64,000 nucleotides of DNA, from positions 62,001-126,000 of the forward strand of contig PHCE01000011.1 of assembly GCA_002840765.1 (NCBI GenBank), written 5' to 3'. The notes beneath the pieces are model-generated. The model worked only from the letters and a program-made list of their open reading frames with translations. It was not told the origin of the DNA and did not search any database. Numbering within the stretch: position 1 is the first letter of the stretch; the number at the start of each line of letters is the position of its first letter. Shown one piece after another: positions 53,521 to 61,697 of the stretch. Both the position numbers and the translations under genes were made by a program. Source of the stretch: Betaproteobacteria bacterium HGW-Betaproteobacteria-7. GTDB lineage: Bacteria > Pseudomonadota > Gammaproteobacteria > Burkholderiales > Rhodocyclaceae.

Positions 53521-54613
53521 GCTGGACCAGCAGTTGGGTCAGTTCCAGGCCGGCTGCGGCAAAGCGCTTGGCCAGCGCCTCGCTGTTGTCGCGCAGGCGA
53601 GCCTCGCTGCTGGCCGAGTCGGCGCTCATTTGAATTTCCACGCGGCCCCCGGGCTGCAGGCGCAGTGTGGCCTCAATGCCTCCCAGTGCCGGCAGATCGA
53701 GTTTCAGACGGGTCTGCCAGCGTCGGGCGGCTTCATCATTTTGTCCGGCATGCTGTTCGCCATCTTCGGAAATTTCCCACCACATTTTCTGACCGGACCA
53801 GACCTGCCCCTGCCAGGCATAGTTCTGCGTTGCCAGGGCGTCCAGCTGTTGCTGGACGAGGGGGGTCAATTCGCGCGGGATCACCGTGCCTTGTTGGGTC
53901 ACCGCCGGGGCGGGCTGGTCAACCTTGGTCAGGGTGGCGGCGACAGGGGGTGTCGTGTCTGTGCCGCGGGTTTCCGCTGTTGCCGTCGCCTGTAGCGGGG
54001 GTGGCAGTGTCGGCGGCATCTTGCCTTGCGGTTCCTGGCGCAAGGCTTCGGTCGGCAGCTGCCCGGCCACCCAGCGCGCCTGATGAGCCTCATAGAAAAC
54101 GCCGCTCTTGCCCAGGGCATCCTTCAATATCGGCGCCAACAGGGCACCATCGGGGGCGCTCTTCGACAAGGGCTGGTTGCCGTTGAGGGGGGCGGGCGCT
54201 GCCCTGGCGCCGCCTTCCTCGACATTGCTCAGCAGATTGCCGATCAGGCGGCCGGTCTGGCTGAGCGTGGTGGAAACCGATTCCCGTGGCTGGGCAGCTG
54301 CCTCCTGGCCGGTCGTCCGGTTGGCGACGAAGGCCAGGGTGATCTTGCCATCGCTGTCCAGTACCTCCAGCTCCAGGCTGTCTCCGGCCTTGGCCGAGAA
54401 AGGGAGGGCCAGGGTGACGTCACGTTGGGCGACGATGGCGCGATAGGTGCCATTCGGCAACATGGCCTGGACTTCCGCCAAGACCCGCTGTCCGGGAACC
54501 AGATTGGACAGGGCATCGGTGAGCTTCTGGACGGGCAGGACCGGCTGCGGGGTATCCTGCGGCGCCGGGGGAAGGGCCACCCGCAGGCGGCTGGCCAGGT
54601 CGGCGGGGATCAT
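53501..54613 (-). CDS. Second FliK-like hook-length control protein
   Basis: A 370-residue protein with an N-terminal half rich in Ala, Pro, Gln and Thr and a C-terminal region resembling the FliK conserved domain: KLDLPALGGIEATLRLQPGG, RVEIQMSADSASSEARLRDN, SEALAKRFAAAGLELTQLLV. It begins MIPADLASRLRVALPP and has a beta-rich segment (about residues 50-115) of the kind found in other FliK-like proteins. It overlaps the fliT-like gene by four bases (ATGA) and flhX by 20. The main fliK is at 42898-43923, so this may tune export switching or act on another substrate class. Confidence 0.8.
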   Translation of the reverse strand: MIPADLASRLRVALPPAPQDTPQPVLPVQKLTDALSNLVPGQRVLAEVQAMLPNGTYRAIVAQRDVTLALPFSAKAGDSLELEVLDSDGKITLAFVANRTTGQEAAAQPRESVSTTLSQTGRLIGNLLSNVEEGGARAAPAPLNGNQPLSKSAPDGALLAPILKDALGKSGVFYEAHQARWVAGQLPTEALRQEPQGKMPPTLPPPLQATATAETRGTDTTPPVAATLTKVDQPAPAVTQQGTVIPRELTPLVQQQLDALATQNYAWQGQVWSGQKMWWEISEDGEQHAGQNDEAARRWQTRLKLDLPALGGIEATLRLQPGGRVEIQMSADSASSEARLRDNSEALAKRFAAAGLELTQLLVQHEQTGS

Positions 54614-54936
54614 GGTGTCGGCGAGTCGTCGGCTTCGGGCTTCGTGCGCCAGGCGTGGAGCAACGGGCCGATCTGTTGTTGCCGAGTATTGGCCTGGGCC
54701 TGCAGTTCTCCGGCCAGGGCGAGCAGCTGGCGCAATTCGTCAGCTTCGGCTTGTCGCGGCGGTGCCTGGTTAGCGTTCAGTTGCTGAAGAATGTGGCCGA
54801 GCCGCTGGGTGGGTTGCGCCAGAGATTCCCAATGACCGCCCTGCATGGCGGTTTGCAGCTCATTCAGGCAGGTGCGCAGGGCGAACAGTCGATCACGCCC
54901 GGTTCCACCGTCCTCAGCGCGAGGGCTTGGGGGCAA
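54610..54936 (-). CDS. fliT: FliT-like flagellar chaperone
   Basis: A 108-residue helical protein directly after fliS, overlapping it by 23 bases. Helices such as RLFALRTCLNELQTAMQGGH and ADELRQLLALAGELQAQANT fit FliT-type export chaperones, which bind the filament cap FliD and in enterics also regulate FlhDC. Sequence conservation in this family is poor and the call rests mainly on the fliD-fliS-fliT order and length. The start is uncertain because the N-terminal 20 residues lie within fliS. Confidence 0.6.
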   Translation of the reverse strand: MPPSPRAEDGGTGRDRLFALRTCLNELQTAMQGGHWESLAQPTQRLGHILQQLNANQAPPRQAEADELRQLLALAGELQAQANTRQQQIGPLLHAWRTKPEADDSPTP

Positions 54937-55312
54937 TTTCTTTCCAGGCTCCGCAAAGTTCGGTCAGCAGTCCCCTGACTTCATTCATGGCGGTCAGGTC
55001 ATTCTGAAAATTGGCGTGGGTCAGCCGAGAGGCCATGTATTCGTAAAGCAACTTGAGGTTGCCTGCGACCTCACCACCATCGTCCATGTTCAAGCTGGCG
55101 CTCAGGCCGTCAAGGATGATCTCGATGGCGCGGGTCAGGGCATTCGTTTTGTCCTGATAGTTCTTGGCGGCCAAGGAAAGTTCGGCCCGGTCGAGGGCCG
55201 ATAGTGCGCCCTCGAAAAGGAGTATGACCAGGCGATGGGGATCAGAACCGCGAATGTCGGTTTCATAACCGACATTCTGGTACGACTGGATGGGGCTGGG
55301 GGCGAAACCCAT
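54914..55312 (-). CDS. fliS: Flagellin export chaperone FliS
   Basis: FliS binds the C-terminus of flagellin and prevents its polymerisation before export. The 132-residue protein has the family pattern: SYQNVGYETDIRGSDPHRLV near the start, ILLFEGALSALDRAELSLAA, and the NLKLLYEYMASRLTHANFQN helix. It follows fliD after 25 bases and precedes the fliT-like gene. Confidence 0.94.
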   Translation of the reverse strand: MGFAPSPIQSYQNVGYETDIRGSDPHRLVILLFEGALSALDRAELSLAAKNYQDKTNALTRAIEIILDGLSASLNMDDGGEVAGNLKLLYEYMASRLTHANFQNDLTAMNEVRGLLTELCGAWKEIAPKPSR

Positions 55313-55337
55313 GAAGATTATCCTGAAGTCAGGTCGG

Positions 55338-56678
55338 CTAGGAGTTGTTGTTCAGAGAAGCGAGCTGCTGGCTGAGATACGACCCGGTAGTCTGCAGGCT
55401 GCTGACCAGTGTGTCCAGCGCTGTAAACTGAGCGCGGTAGCGCTTTTCGATTGAGTCGAGCCGGAATTGCAGGCGCTCCTTGTCTGCGCCGAGAAGGCTG
55501 ATGGAACGCTTGATGCCATCCTCTCGATTGGCGATCAAGCCGGTGCTGCTGACAATTGATTCCAAGGCGTTCGAGAAGGCGGTTCCATAGGCACCCAGCG
55601 TATTTTCGACGGCAGCAGAGTCGGTATTGATGGCAGCCGTAAGCTTGGTGCTGTCTACCACCAACTGACCGTCCTTCTGAATCGAGATGCCCAGTGTCGA
55701 CAGGGTCTCAAATGGGGTGCCACTCAGCGATGCTGGGACTGTAGTACGAGCACCGGCAAGAATCTGCATGACACTCCGCACCGTAGATTCCGCATTCAAC
55801 GGCTTGCCGGTCTTGGTCGTCGTGTCGTAGGCTGATTCGCTTTTGACGCGTGTGATTACATCGTTGAACGCTTTGACGAAGGTATTTACCGCCTCGCTAA
55901 CCTTGCCGGTGTCCTTGGCCACCGTGAGTTGCGTGGTGCCGACTTTGGTCAAGGTCAGTGTCAGGCCATTAACCGCCGTGGACAGCGTATTGGTCGACGA
56001 AGTAACCAGAATTCCATCGATTTTGGCCTGGGCGTCCTGGGCATTCGTACTGAATGGGTTGGCCAGATCGAAACTGGCCAGGGATTGCAGATTGGCATCG
56101 GCCGAATTGACGCTCAGGGTGAACGCACCGGCAGTTCCCTCGGTGGTGCTGGTCAGGACCAGCCGGTCGCCGCTGTCGCCAGAGATAATGGAAGCAGTTA
56201 CACCGGTGTTGGCGGCATTGATGGCGGCACGGACCTCGATCAGGCTGTTGCTGCCGGTCAGCTCAACATCCTTGTCGACACCATTGACGTTGAAGGTCAG
56301 TGTCCCGGCACCGAAACTAGTGGAACTGGCATAGGCCGTATTTGAGTAACGTTTCTGCGCCGAGGCGAGATTGAGCACCTCTACTGAATACGTCCCGGCG
56401 CTGGCGAAGAAGTTCGCCTGGGCCTTGACGATTTCAGTATCGGCAGCTGTTGCCGTGTAGGCGGCCAGCTTGTTTGGGTCAGCCAATGTCTTGGCAGCCG
56501 TTTGTAGGGTGGATAACGCCGACTTAAGCTGGCCGAACGAAGAGAGCTTGGCATTGAACGCCGTTGTCTTGGCGTTCAATGCCGTCAGCGGTATTTGCTC
56601 GAGCGACATCAGTTTGCTGACGATCGAGTTGGCATCGAGTCCGGTGCCAATACCGAGCGAGGAGATGCTTCCGGCCAT
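55338..56678 (-). CDS. fliD: Flagellar filament cap protein FliD (HAP2)
   Basis: FliD caps the filament and folds flagellin monomers as they arrive. The 446-residue protein begins MAGSISSLGIGTGLDANSIV, has a first helical part (SKLMSLEQIPLTALNAKTTA), Ser/Thr-rich middle domains, and the C-terminal coiled-coil segment with LQFRLDSIEKRYRAQFTALD and SSLQTTGSYLSQQLASL. GGAGGTAG precedes the ATG. It lies between flaG and fliS. The Ser/Thr-rich middle could also be a target for the nearby glycosyltransferases. Confidence 0.95.
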   Translation of the reverse strand: MAGSISSLGIGTGLDANSIVSKLMSLEQIPLTALNAKTTAFNAKLSSFGQLKSALSTLQTAAKTLADPNKLAAYTATAADTEIVKAQANFFASAGTYSVEVLNLASAQKRYSNTAYASSTSFGAGTLTFNVNGVDKDVELTGSNSLIEVRAAINAANTGVTASIISGDSGDRLVLTSTTEGTAGAFTLSVNSADANLQSLASFDLANPFSTNAQDAQAKIDGILVTSSTNTLSTAVNGLTLTLTKVGTTQLTVAKDTGKVSEAVNTFVKAFNDVITRVKSESAYDTTTKTGKPLNAESTVRSVMQILAGARTTVPASLSGTPFETLSTLGISIQKDGQLVVDSTKLTAAINTDSAAVENTLGAYGTAFSNALESIVSSTGLIANREDGIKRSISLLGADKERLQFRLDSIEKRYRAQFTALDTLVSSLQTTGSYLSQQLASLNNNS

Positions 56679-56714
56679 GATCTACCTCCGATAAATTGGG
56701 ATGGTGCAAAGGCT

Positions 56715-57095
56715 TTATATTTTATCCCGCAAAAACAGGCCTTGCAGCTTGTCCAGGGCACGGGCGATGGCCACAACTTCCTCGGAGGGAATCTGGCGAA
56801 TGACATCCTGTGAGTTGCGGTCGATCACCTTGACCATGAATCCTGCGTCCTGATCAATCGAGAAGGTGATATCGCGGGTCGTCTGGGAAACAAATTTCTG
56901 GATGTTGTCGACCGCCTCGCGCACCTCTTTTTCCGATTCGCTGCGATTGGCGGAGCGAGTCTCGGGTGAGGCTTCCTGCACCGTGGTGCTGGTAGGATCA
57001 CTGCCGCTGCGCAGCTCGGGTTGGACTGCCGTTTTGCCGCCAGATTGAATGTGGGGCAGGGGCTGGGCATTTGCCGTAACGGACTGAATACTCAT
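56715..57095 (-). CDS. flaG: Flagellar protein FlaG
   Basis: FlaG is a small protein usually encoded beside flagellin and affects filament length. The 126-residue product has a variable N-terminal half and the conserved C-terminal domain: VDNIQKFVSQTTRDITFSID, QDAGFMVKVIDRNSQDVIRQ, IPSEEVVAIARALDKLQGLF. AAGGAGG lies just upstream of the ATG. It is probably reached by read-through from fliC past the hairpin at 57117-57148. Confidence 0.93.
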   Translation of the reverse strand: MSIQSVTANAQPLPHIQSGGKTAVQPELRSGSDPTSTTVQEASPETRSANRSESEKEVREAVDNIQKFVSQTTRDITFSIDQDAGFMVKVIDRNSQDVIRQIPSEEVVAIARALDKLQGLFLRDKI

Positions 57096-57116
57096 TTTTG
57101 TTCCTCCTTACGTGCA

Positions 57117-57148
57117 AATGTGCGGGGGCCGTTAAGCCTCCGCACATT
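57117..57148 (-). terminator. Stem-loop after fliC
   Basis: A 13-bp stem (AATGTGCGGAGGC with GCCCCCGCACATT on the minus strand, one G-U pair) around a six-base loop lies 29 bases after the fliC stop. The minus-strand tail is not T-rich, so it may partly terminate or protect the abundant fliC message while letting some transcription reach flaG-fliD. Confidence 0.65.
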
Positions 57149-57177
57149 CAGACTACTTACTGGGTGAAGCGTTCAGC

Positions 57178-57972
57178 TTAGCCGCGGAGGAGCGTCAGCA
57201 CGTTTTGCGGAATCGCATTGGCCTGGGCCACCATCGCCGTACCCGATTGTTGCAGGATCTGGGCGCGCGTCAGGTTGGCGGTTTCGGCAGCGAAGTCAGC
57301 ATCCATGATGCGGCTACGGGCGGCGTACTGGTTTTCACGCGAGGTTTCCAGTTGCTGGATACGGAATTGCAGGGCGCCCATCACAGCACCGGCCTGCGCG
57401 CGGTTGGAGGAAACGGTGTTGATCGCCGAGTCGATCGCAGTCAGGGCGGAAGATGCGCCGGCAGAGGTGCTGACATTGCCAGTCGGCGCAGCAACGCTGG
57501 TAAAGGTCGCCGATAGCGTCTGGGAGGCTGTGGTACCAACTTGGAAGGAGAACGTCGAGAAAACGGACTGGTTGTTCAGGGTTGCGGCGCCTTGCAAGTC
57601 GGTAATTTGAGATTGCAGTTGCGTGAATTCCGAATTCAGGTAGCCGCGTTCCGTATTGGAGATCGTGCCGTTCAACGACTGCACCGCCAGTTCGCGCATA
57701 CGCTGGAGAATTTCACCAACGGTACCGAGGGCACCGTCAGCCGTCTGGCCGAAGGAGATACCGTCCGAAGCGTTGCGGATGGCGACGGTCAGGCCGCGGG
57801 CATCGGCTTCCATTCGGGAGGCGACAGCCAGACCGGCAGCGTCGTCACGGGAGGAGTTGATGCGAAGACCGGAGGAGAGACGCTCGATCGCGGTGCTCAT
57901 GCCGAGCGAATTCTTGTTCAGATTCTTCTGAGCGTTCAGAGAATATGTATTGGTGAAGATTACTTGTGCCAT
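57178..57972 (-). CDS. fliC: Flagellin FliC (short form)
   Basis: Flagellin is the filament subunit. The 264-residue protein has intact N-terminal (MAQVIFTNTYSLNAQKNLNK, IERLSSGLRINSSRDDAAGL) and C-terminal (ADFAAETANLTRAQILQQSG, TAMVAQANAIPQNVLTLLRG) helices of D0 and D1, but only a small central region rich in Ser, Thr and Ala (about residues 145-185) in place of the large D2/D3 domains. AAAGGAG precedes the ATG, and a sigma28-type promoter lies 75 bases upstream. It is the only flagellin gene in the window. The exposed Ser/Thr cluster and the glycosyltransferases just upstream suggest O-glycosylation, an inference. Confidence 0.97.
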   Translation of the reverse strand: MAQVIFTNTYSLNAQKNLNKNSLGMSTAIERLSSGLRINSSRDDAAGLAVASRMEADARGLTVAIRNASDGISFGQTADGALGTVGEILQRMRELAVQSLNGTISNTERGYLNSEFTQLQSQITDLQGAATLNNQSVFSTFSFQVGTTASQTLSATFTSVAAPTGNVSTSAGASSALTAIDSAINTVSSNRAQAGAVMGALQFRIQQLETSRENQYAARSRIMDADFAAETANLTRAQILQQSGTAMVAQANAIPQNVLTLLRG

Positions 57973-58047
57973 TTTGAACTCCTTTAGCGAAAATTGATCG
58001 ACTCTGCCGGCCGGGCGATGTTGCTTATTCGTCTGCCGTTGAGTCCA

Positions 58048-58074
58048 CTTACGACAGGCTGTTGAATAACTTTA
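58048..58074 (-). promoter_or_regulatory. Sigma28 (FliA) promoter of fliC
   Basis: On the minus strand TAAAG starts at 58074; after TAAA and exactly 15 bases comes GTCGTAAG (58055-58048), a partial match to GCCGATAA. The first three bases resemble the flgK element. It leaves a 5' leader of about 70 bases before the fliC ATG. Confidence 0.7.
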
Positions 58075-58088
58075 GCGTTTTATTGCGT

Positions 58089-61000
58089 TCAATCTGCTAA
58101 ATGTGCCGACAACCATTCGGCAAGGTGATCCTCAAGGATGTAGCCCGCCGTGACCCACTCGCGCATTCGCTGTCCTTCTCGCTCTCGTGCGTCGCGGTCG
58201 TGGATGCGTTCACGGATTGCGCCAATCCATGCGTTTGTCTCGTTGTTGACCTGGCAGGCAGGGCTGTTGCGGTAAGGGTCAATGTCGGTGCACACCACCG
58301 GCAGGCCGAGCATGCCGTACTCCAATAGTCGAAGGTTGCTCTTGGCTTGGTTGAAGCGGTTCATTTCCAGCGGCGCGACTGCGATATCGAGATCCAGCGA
58401 AGCCAACTTCCCCGGGTAATCTTCAAACTTCACTCCCGGGTGGAATTCGGCAATCAATGGCCTGATTTCATCAGGGCACATGCCGAAGAAGACCCAGTCA
58501 GCTTCATCACGCGTTGCGGCGATCACGTCGAGCAGTATTCGCAGGTCGCCAAGGTGGGTCGTTCCCCCCGCCCAGCCGATCCGAGGCTTTCCACCTTCCC
58601 GTTTGGCAGTTTGCAGTCCCGACCAGACATCTCGTTCGAGACGGTTGGGTACAACACGGATGTCACCGATCAGGTGGCGGTAGGTCTCGGCTAAAAACTC
58701 GGTACTGACTACCATGCGATCGCATCTTGCCAATGCATACTTTAGCCGGGTACGCGCGTTGGCGCTGGTGTTGCTGCGCAGGCTGCTGCTCAATGGCATC
58801 TCGGTAGCCAGGTCGTCAAGTGCATAGACGGTGAATATGTCGAGGCCGGCGGCTCGCCAAGTGTCTAGTCCGGCCAGGCGGGGATCGACCAAGTAGTTCT
58901 GCGCGATCAGCACATCGGGTGCAAGCCGGGCAAGCTCGTAAGGCGTCAGTTCACGGTCAGTATCCTGCGGCCAGATGCATTCGAGTGCCAGGCCGGCGCG
59001 ACGGGCGGCCAGCAGCGGACTTGCAACGCGATAGTCTCCTTGGGCGTTGCCGACGGTACGCGCCAATATGCGCGGTATCGCCAGCGGCAGGCGATACCAG
59101 ACCGGCTGGAATTCGGTTTCTGGCTGCGGCGATCCTCCCCGCAAGCTGAGATTCGGGTTCCAGTAAGGATCAGCAAAGCCCTTGGCGAGCCAGCGCAAAT
59201 TGAATGCAGCTTGCTCTCGCGCAAGCTGCTGCTCGCGATCGAATGTCGATTGAGAGAAATGTTCACGCAATGCTTGTCCGTAGTGGACAAGGGTGACTTG
59301 CGGCTGATAAATCAAACGATTTCCACTGGCGAGGAGCTTGAGGGACAGATCCTGTGTTGCCAGATGCTGGGGGAAAAGATCTGCCTCCATGCCTTCGACA
59401 GCGATATAGTCGCTGCGTCGGATCAGTAAGCAGGCATCCGCAAGTAAGGAAACATCCCGGGCAACCTGGAGACAGTCAAGGTAACCGCGCTCCGAAAAAT
59501 GGCTGTCGTCCTGATACGGAGAGGCGTGCTCCCCACCCAATCCCAGGACGTCGCCGGCATACGCGATTTTTCCATTGCCGGGGCGTACGAGACGTGGAGA
59601 GACGCCAGCCACTCTCGGCGTCCCGATTGTTCTTACAAGTTCGCTCAGCCAGTTTGGATCGAGAATCAGCGTATCTTCTCTGAGCAATACGACCAGTTCA
59701 TTGCTCGCTGAAACAATCCCTGCATTACAGGCTTCCGCATGGCTGGCATCCGGGTTGAGGAATACTTGGCGCGTTGTGCCGGAGCGGAAGTGGAAGTTCC
59801 CAAGCCAAGTGTTGAGGTCATGATCCTCATCCTCCTGGCGAAGTACCAGCAGTTCGATTTCAGGCCAAAGGGTGCTTTTATTCAGGCTATCCAGGCACGC
59901 TTGGAGAAACTCAAGTTGGCCTTGCGAAATGACCGCAATGCTGACCGGCGGATGGTCTCGGTGGGGGTGGCAAATACGCCAGCTAATTTCGCTGACTGGG
60001 ATGACTTCGCTCCCGGTGAGCGGCGAATCGGGCGACAAAATAGCTTCCTGACAACACTCAATGTCGCCGGGAAATTTTTCGCGATAGCTGATGAGCAAAT
60101 CAGGGATATGAGCAAGAGCGCCCGGGCCAGCCAGCTTAAGAATCCTGAGCAGTTGATCGAACCATGGGCTTCCCGATCGCCTCGATGCCCCGCCGATTTC
60201 ACGCCAGGCGCTACGCTTTATGAAAAGCGGCCCGGCCAGATCCTGGGAGTAGAACCATTCTGGATTTGTGTCCGGCTTGTAGCGGGGCGTATTTCTGATG
60301 CCCTCCACGTCGACGAGATCATCGTCTACATAGAACGCTGATGTATCCGGATTTTTGTTGATTTCATCTGCAAGGCGCCAAAGACAGAATGGATCCAGTA
60401 TCGCGCCTGGGGGGAGTTCAGCAATGAAGTCGTGTCTGGCGGCAGCAACACAAAAATCGATGAGCGACTTCATGTCGTCACCTTCCGGACAACTGTGCCA
60501 GCGCAAACAGGTGATTCCCTCGATACCTTCCGGAGCGCTTGTGGTGGCAATCACTTCAACGAACCAATGTGAATGGAGTTGATGATTCAGGCTGTCCAGC
60601 GTGTCCGCAAGGCCTGCTTCCGCACCCCGTGGCAACCTGATCACGAGATGGAAACTGGGCGACTTTTGCCAATGCTTGTGCATATGGTTGGCAATAGCGG
60701 CGCCATCCTGGTCTATGACGTCTGGAATGACACTTGGGAACTTGTTCTGCGTAAGCGGAGCGCTGCGTTTGCTATGGGCCTTTTCCTGAGCGGCCTCCTG
60801 GGTTCTGGCAACAAAGTTTTCTATAGTCAGCCAGGATTTCTCAATATTTCTTTTGTAGTCTTCGCGAAATTGATCGCCAACGATTTGAAGCGGGGGGGAG
60901 GGGATGCGTTTCTCGTCAATGATCGGGATGTTGTTTTTTGCTAGATCGAACTGCTGGATGTAAGGCGTGTTGATGATTACGGCTGGGCAGCCGCAAGCAT

Positions 61001-61697
61001 ACGCCTCGGCGATCAGGTTTGACGGTTCGTAGCAATATAGAACGCGTGATGTCTTGAGTATGTGTGCGATCTGCTCGGGAGACCTCGGGATGTCCTGGCA
61101 AAGGCTGGTGCTGTTCTCGGTTAGCCACGGATTGATGGTTCCGCCATGGACCAGATATTTGTGAGCGTAGAAACAGCTTCCCGATCGGTTCTGGTCATCT
61201 GTATCTTGAGTGTTGAACAGGCGGCTATTTACACTATCAAGATATAGGCGATCGGCGTTTTTTTCGCCCTGTAAAACCCATTCGTCCCAGTAAAATAACA
61301 ATTCATCCGAGCCGAAAGAGTGCTCTCCGCCCAGGTGGCCCGCTCTATTTAAAATCCATCTTGCAATGACGGTGCCATTCAATGGGTTGCCGCGGACTAC
61401 CTCCGGGTACACCACAACCGGAACTCTATTCGTTAACAGGTGCTGATCTTGTATTTCCTGTGTCAGCTTTGGCGTTCTTAACCAAGGGCTGGTTTTACCC
61501 GCGGTGATATAAGCCTCATAACCCAGTTCGTTCAATGTGTGGCAAAGATAATGCAGAACTCGCGGGCCAGAAGATTTTTGGGCGTAATCAGGGCATGCGA
61601 TGTAATAAGGGTGATGAAAGCTTTCAAAAAAGCTGATGTGATTCTTTAACAGCAGGAGGCTTGTCAGGTCAGAAATTGGAAACATGGCGGAGGTCAT
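58089..61697 (-). CDS. Giant multi-domain glycosyltransferase
   Basis: A 1202-residue protein with four apparent modules. Residues about 30-340 resemble the C-terminal part of a GT-B enzyme (LYCYEPSNLIAEAYACGCPA). Residues about 350-570 are GT2-like with an acidic YVDDDL motif at 456-461. Residues about 585-830 form a second GT2-like domain (SIAVISQGQLEFLQACLDSL, VVLLREDTLILDPNWL). Residues about 890-1202 resemble a GT4-type transferase (VVPNRLERDVW, IGWAGGTTHLGDLRILLDVI, RLLEYGMLGLPVVCTDIDPY). No signal peptide or membrane helix is seen, so it should act in the cytoplasm. The ATG at 61697 overlaps the preceding stop (ATGA); the ATG at 61685 is an alternative. It lies just upstream of fliC, suggesting flagellin glycosylation, although O-antigen or another glycan is also possible. 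Confidence 0.85.
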   Translation of the reverse strand: MTSAMFPISDLTSLLLLKNHISFFESFHHPYYIACPDYAQKSSGPRVLHYLCHTLNELGYEAYITAGKTSPWLRTPKLTQEIQDQHLLTNRVPVVVYPEVVRGNPLNGTVIARWILNRAGHLGGEHSFGSDELLFYWDEWVLQGEKNADRLYLDSVNSRLFNTQDTDDQNRSGSCFYAHKYLVHGGTINPWLTENSTSLCQDIPRSPEQIAHILKTSRVLYCYEPSNLIAEAYACGCPAVIINTPYIQQFDLAKNNIPIIDEKRIPSPPLQIVGDQFREDYKRNIEKSWLTIENFVARTQEAAQEKAHSKRSAPLTQNKFPSVIPDVIDQDGAAIANHMHKHWQKSPSFHLVIRLPRGAEAGLADTLDSLNHQLHSHWFVEVIATTSAPEGIEGITCLRWHSCPEGDDMKSLIDFCVAAARHDFIAELPPGAILDPFCLWRLADEINKNPDTSAFYVDDDLVDVEGIRNTPRYKPDTNPEWFYSQDLAGPLFIKRSAWREIGGASRRSGSPWFDQLLRILKLAGPGALAHIPDLLISYREKFPGDIECCQEAILSPDSPLTGSEVIPVSEISWRICHPHRDHPPVSIAVISQGQLEFLQACLDSLNKSTLWPEIELLVLRQEDEDHDLNTWLGNFHFRSGTTRQVFLNPDASHAEACNAGIVSASNELVVLLREDTLILDPNWLSELVRTIGTPRVAGVSPRLVRPGNGKIAYAGDVLGLGGEHASPYQDDSHFSERGYLDCLQVARDVSLLADACLLIRRSDYIAVEGMEADLFPQHLATQDLSLKLLASGNRLIYQPQVTLVHYGQALREHFSQSTFDREQQLAREQAAFNLRWLAKGFADPYWNPNLSLRGGSPQPETEFQPVWYRLPLAIPRILARTVGNAQGDYRVASPLLAARRAGLALECIWPQDTDRELTPYELARLAPDVLIAQNYLVDPRLAGLDTWRAAGLDIFTVYALDDLATEMPLSSSLRSNTSANARTRLKYALARCDRMVVSTEFLAETYRHLIGDIRVVPNRLERDVWSGLQTAKREGGKPRIGWAGGTTHLGDLRILLDVIAATRDEADWVFFGMCPDEIRPLIAEFHPGVKFEDYPGKLASLDLDIAVAPLEMNRFNQAKSNLRLLEYGMLGLPVVCTDIDPYRNSPACQVNNETNAWIGAIRERIHDRDAREREGQRMREWVTAGYILEDHLAEWLSAHLAD

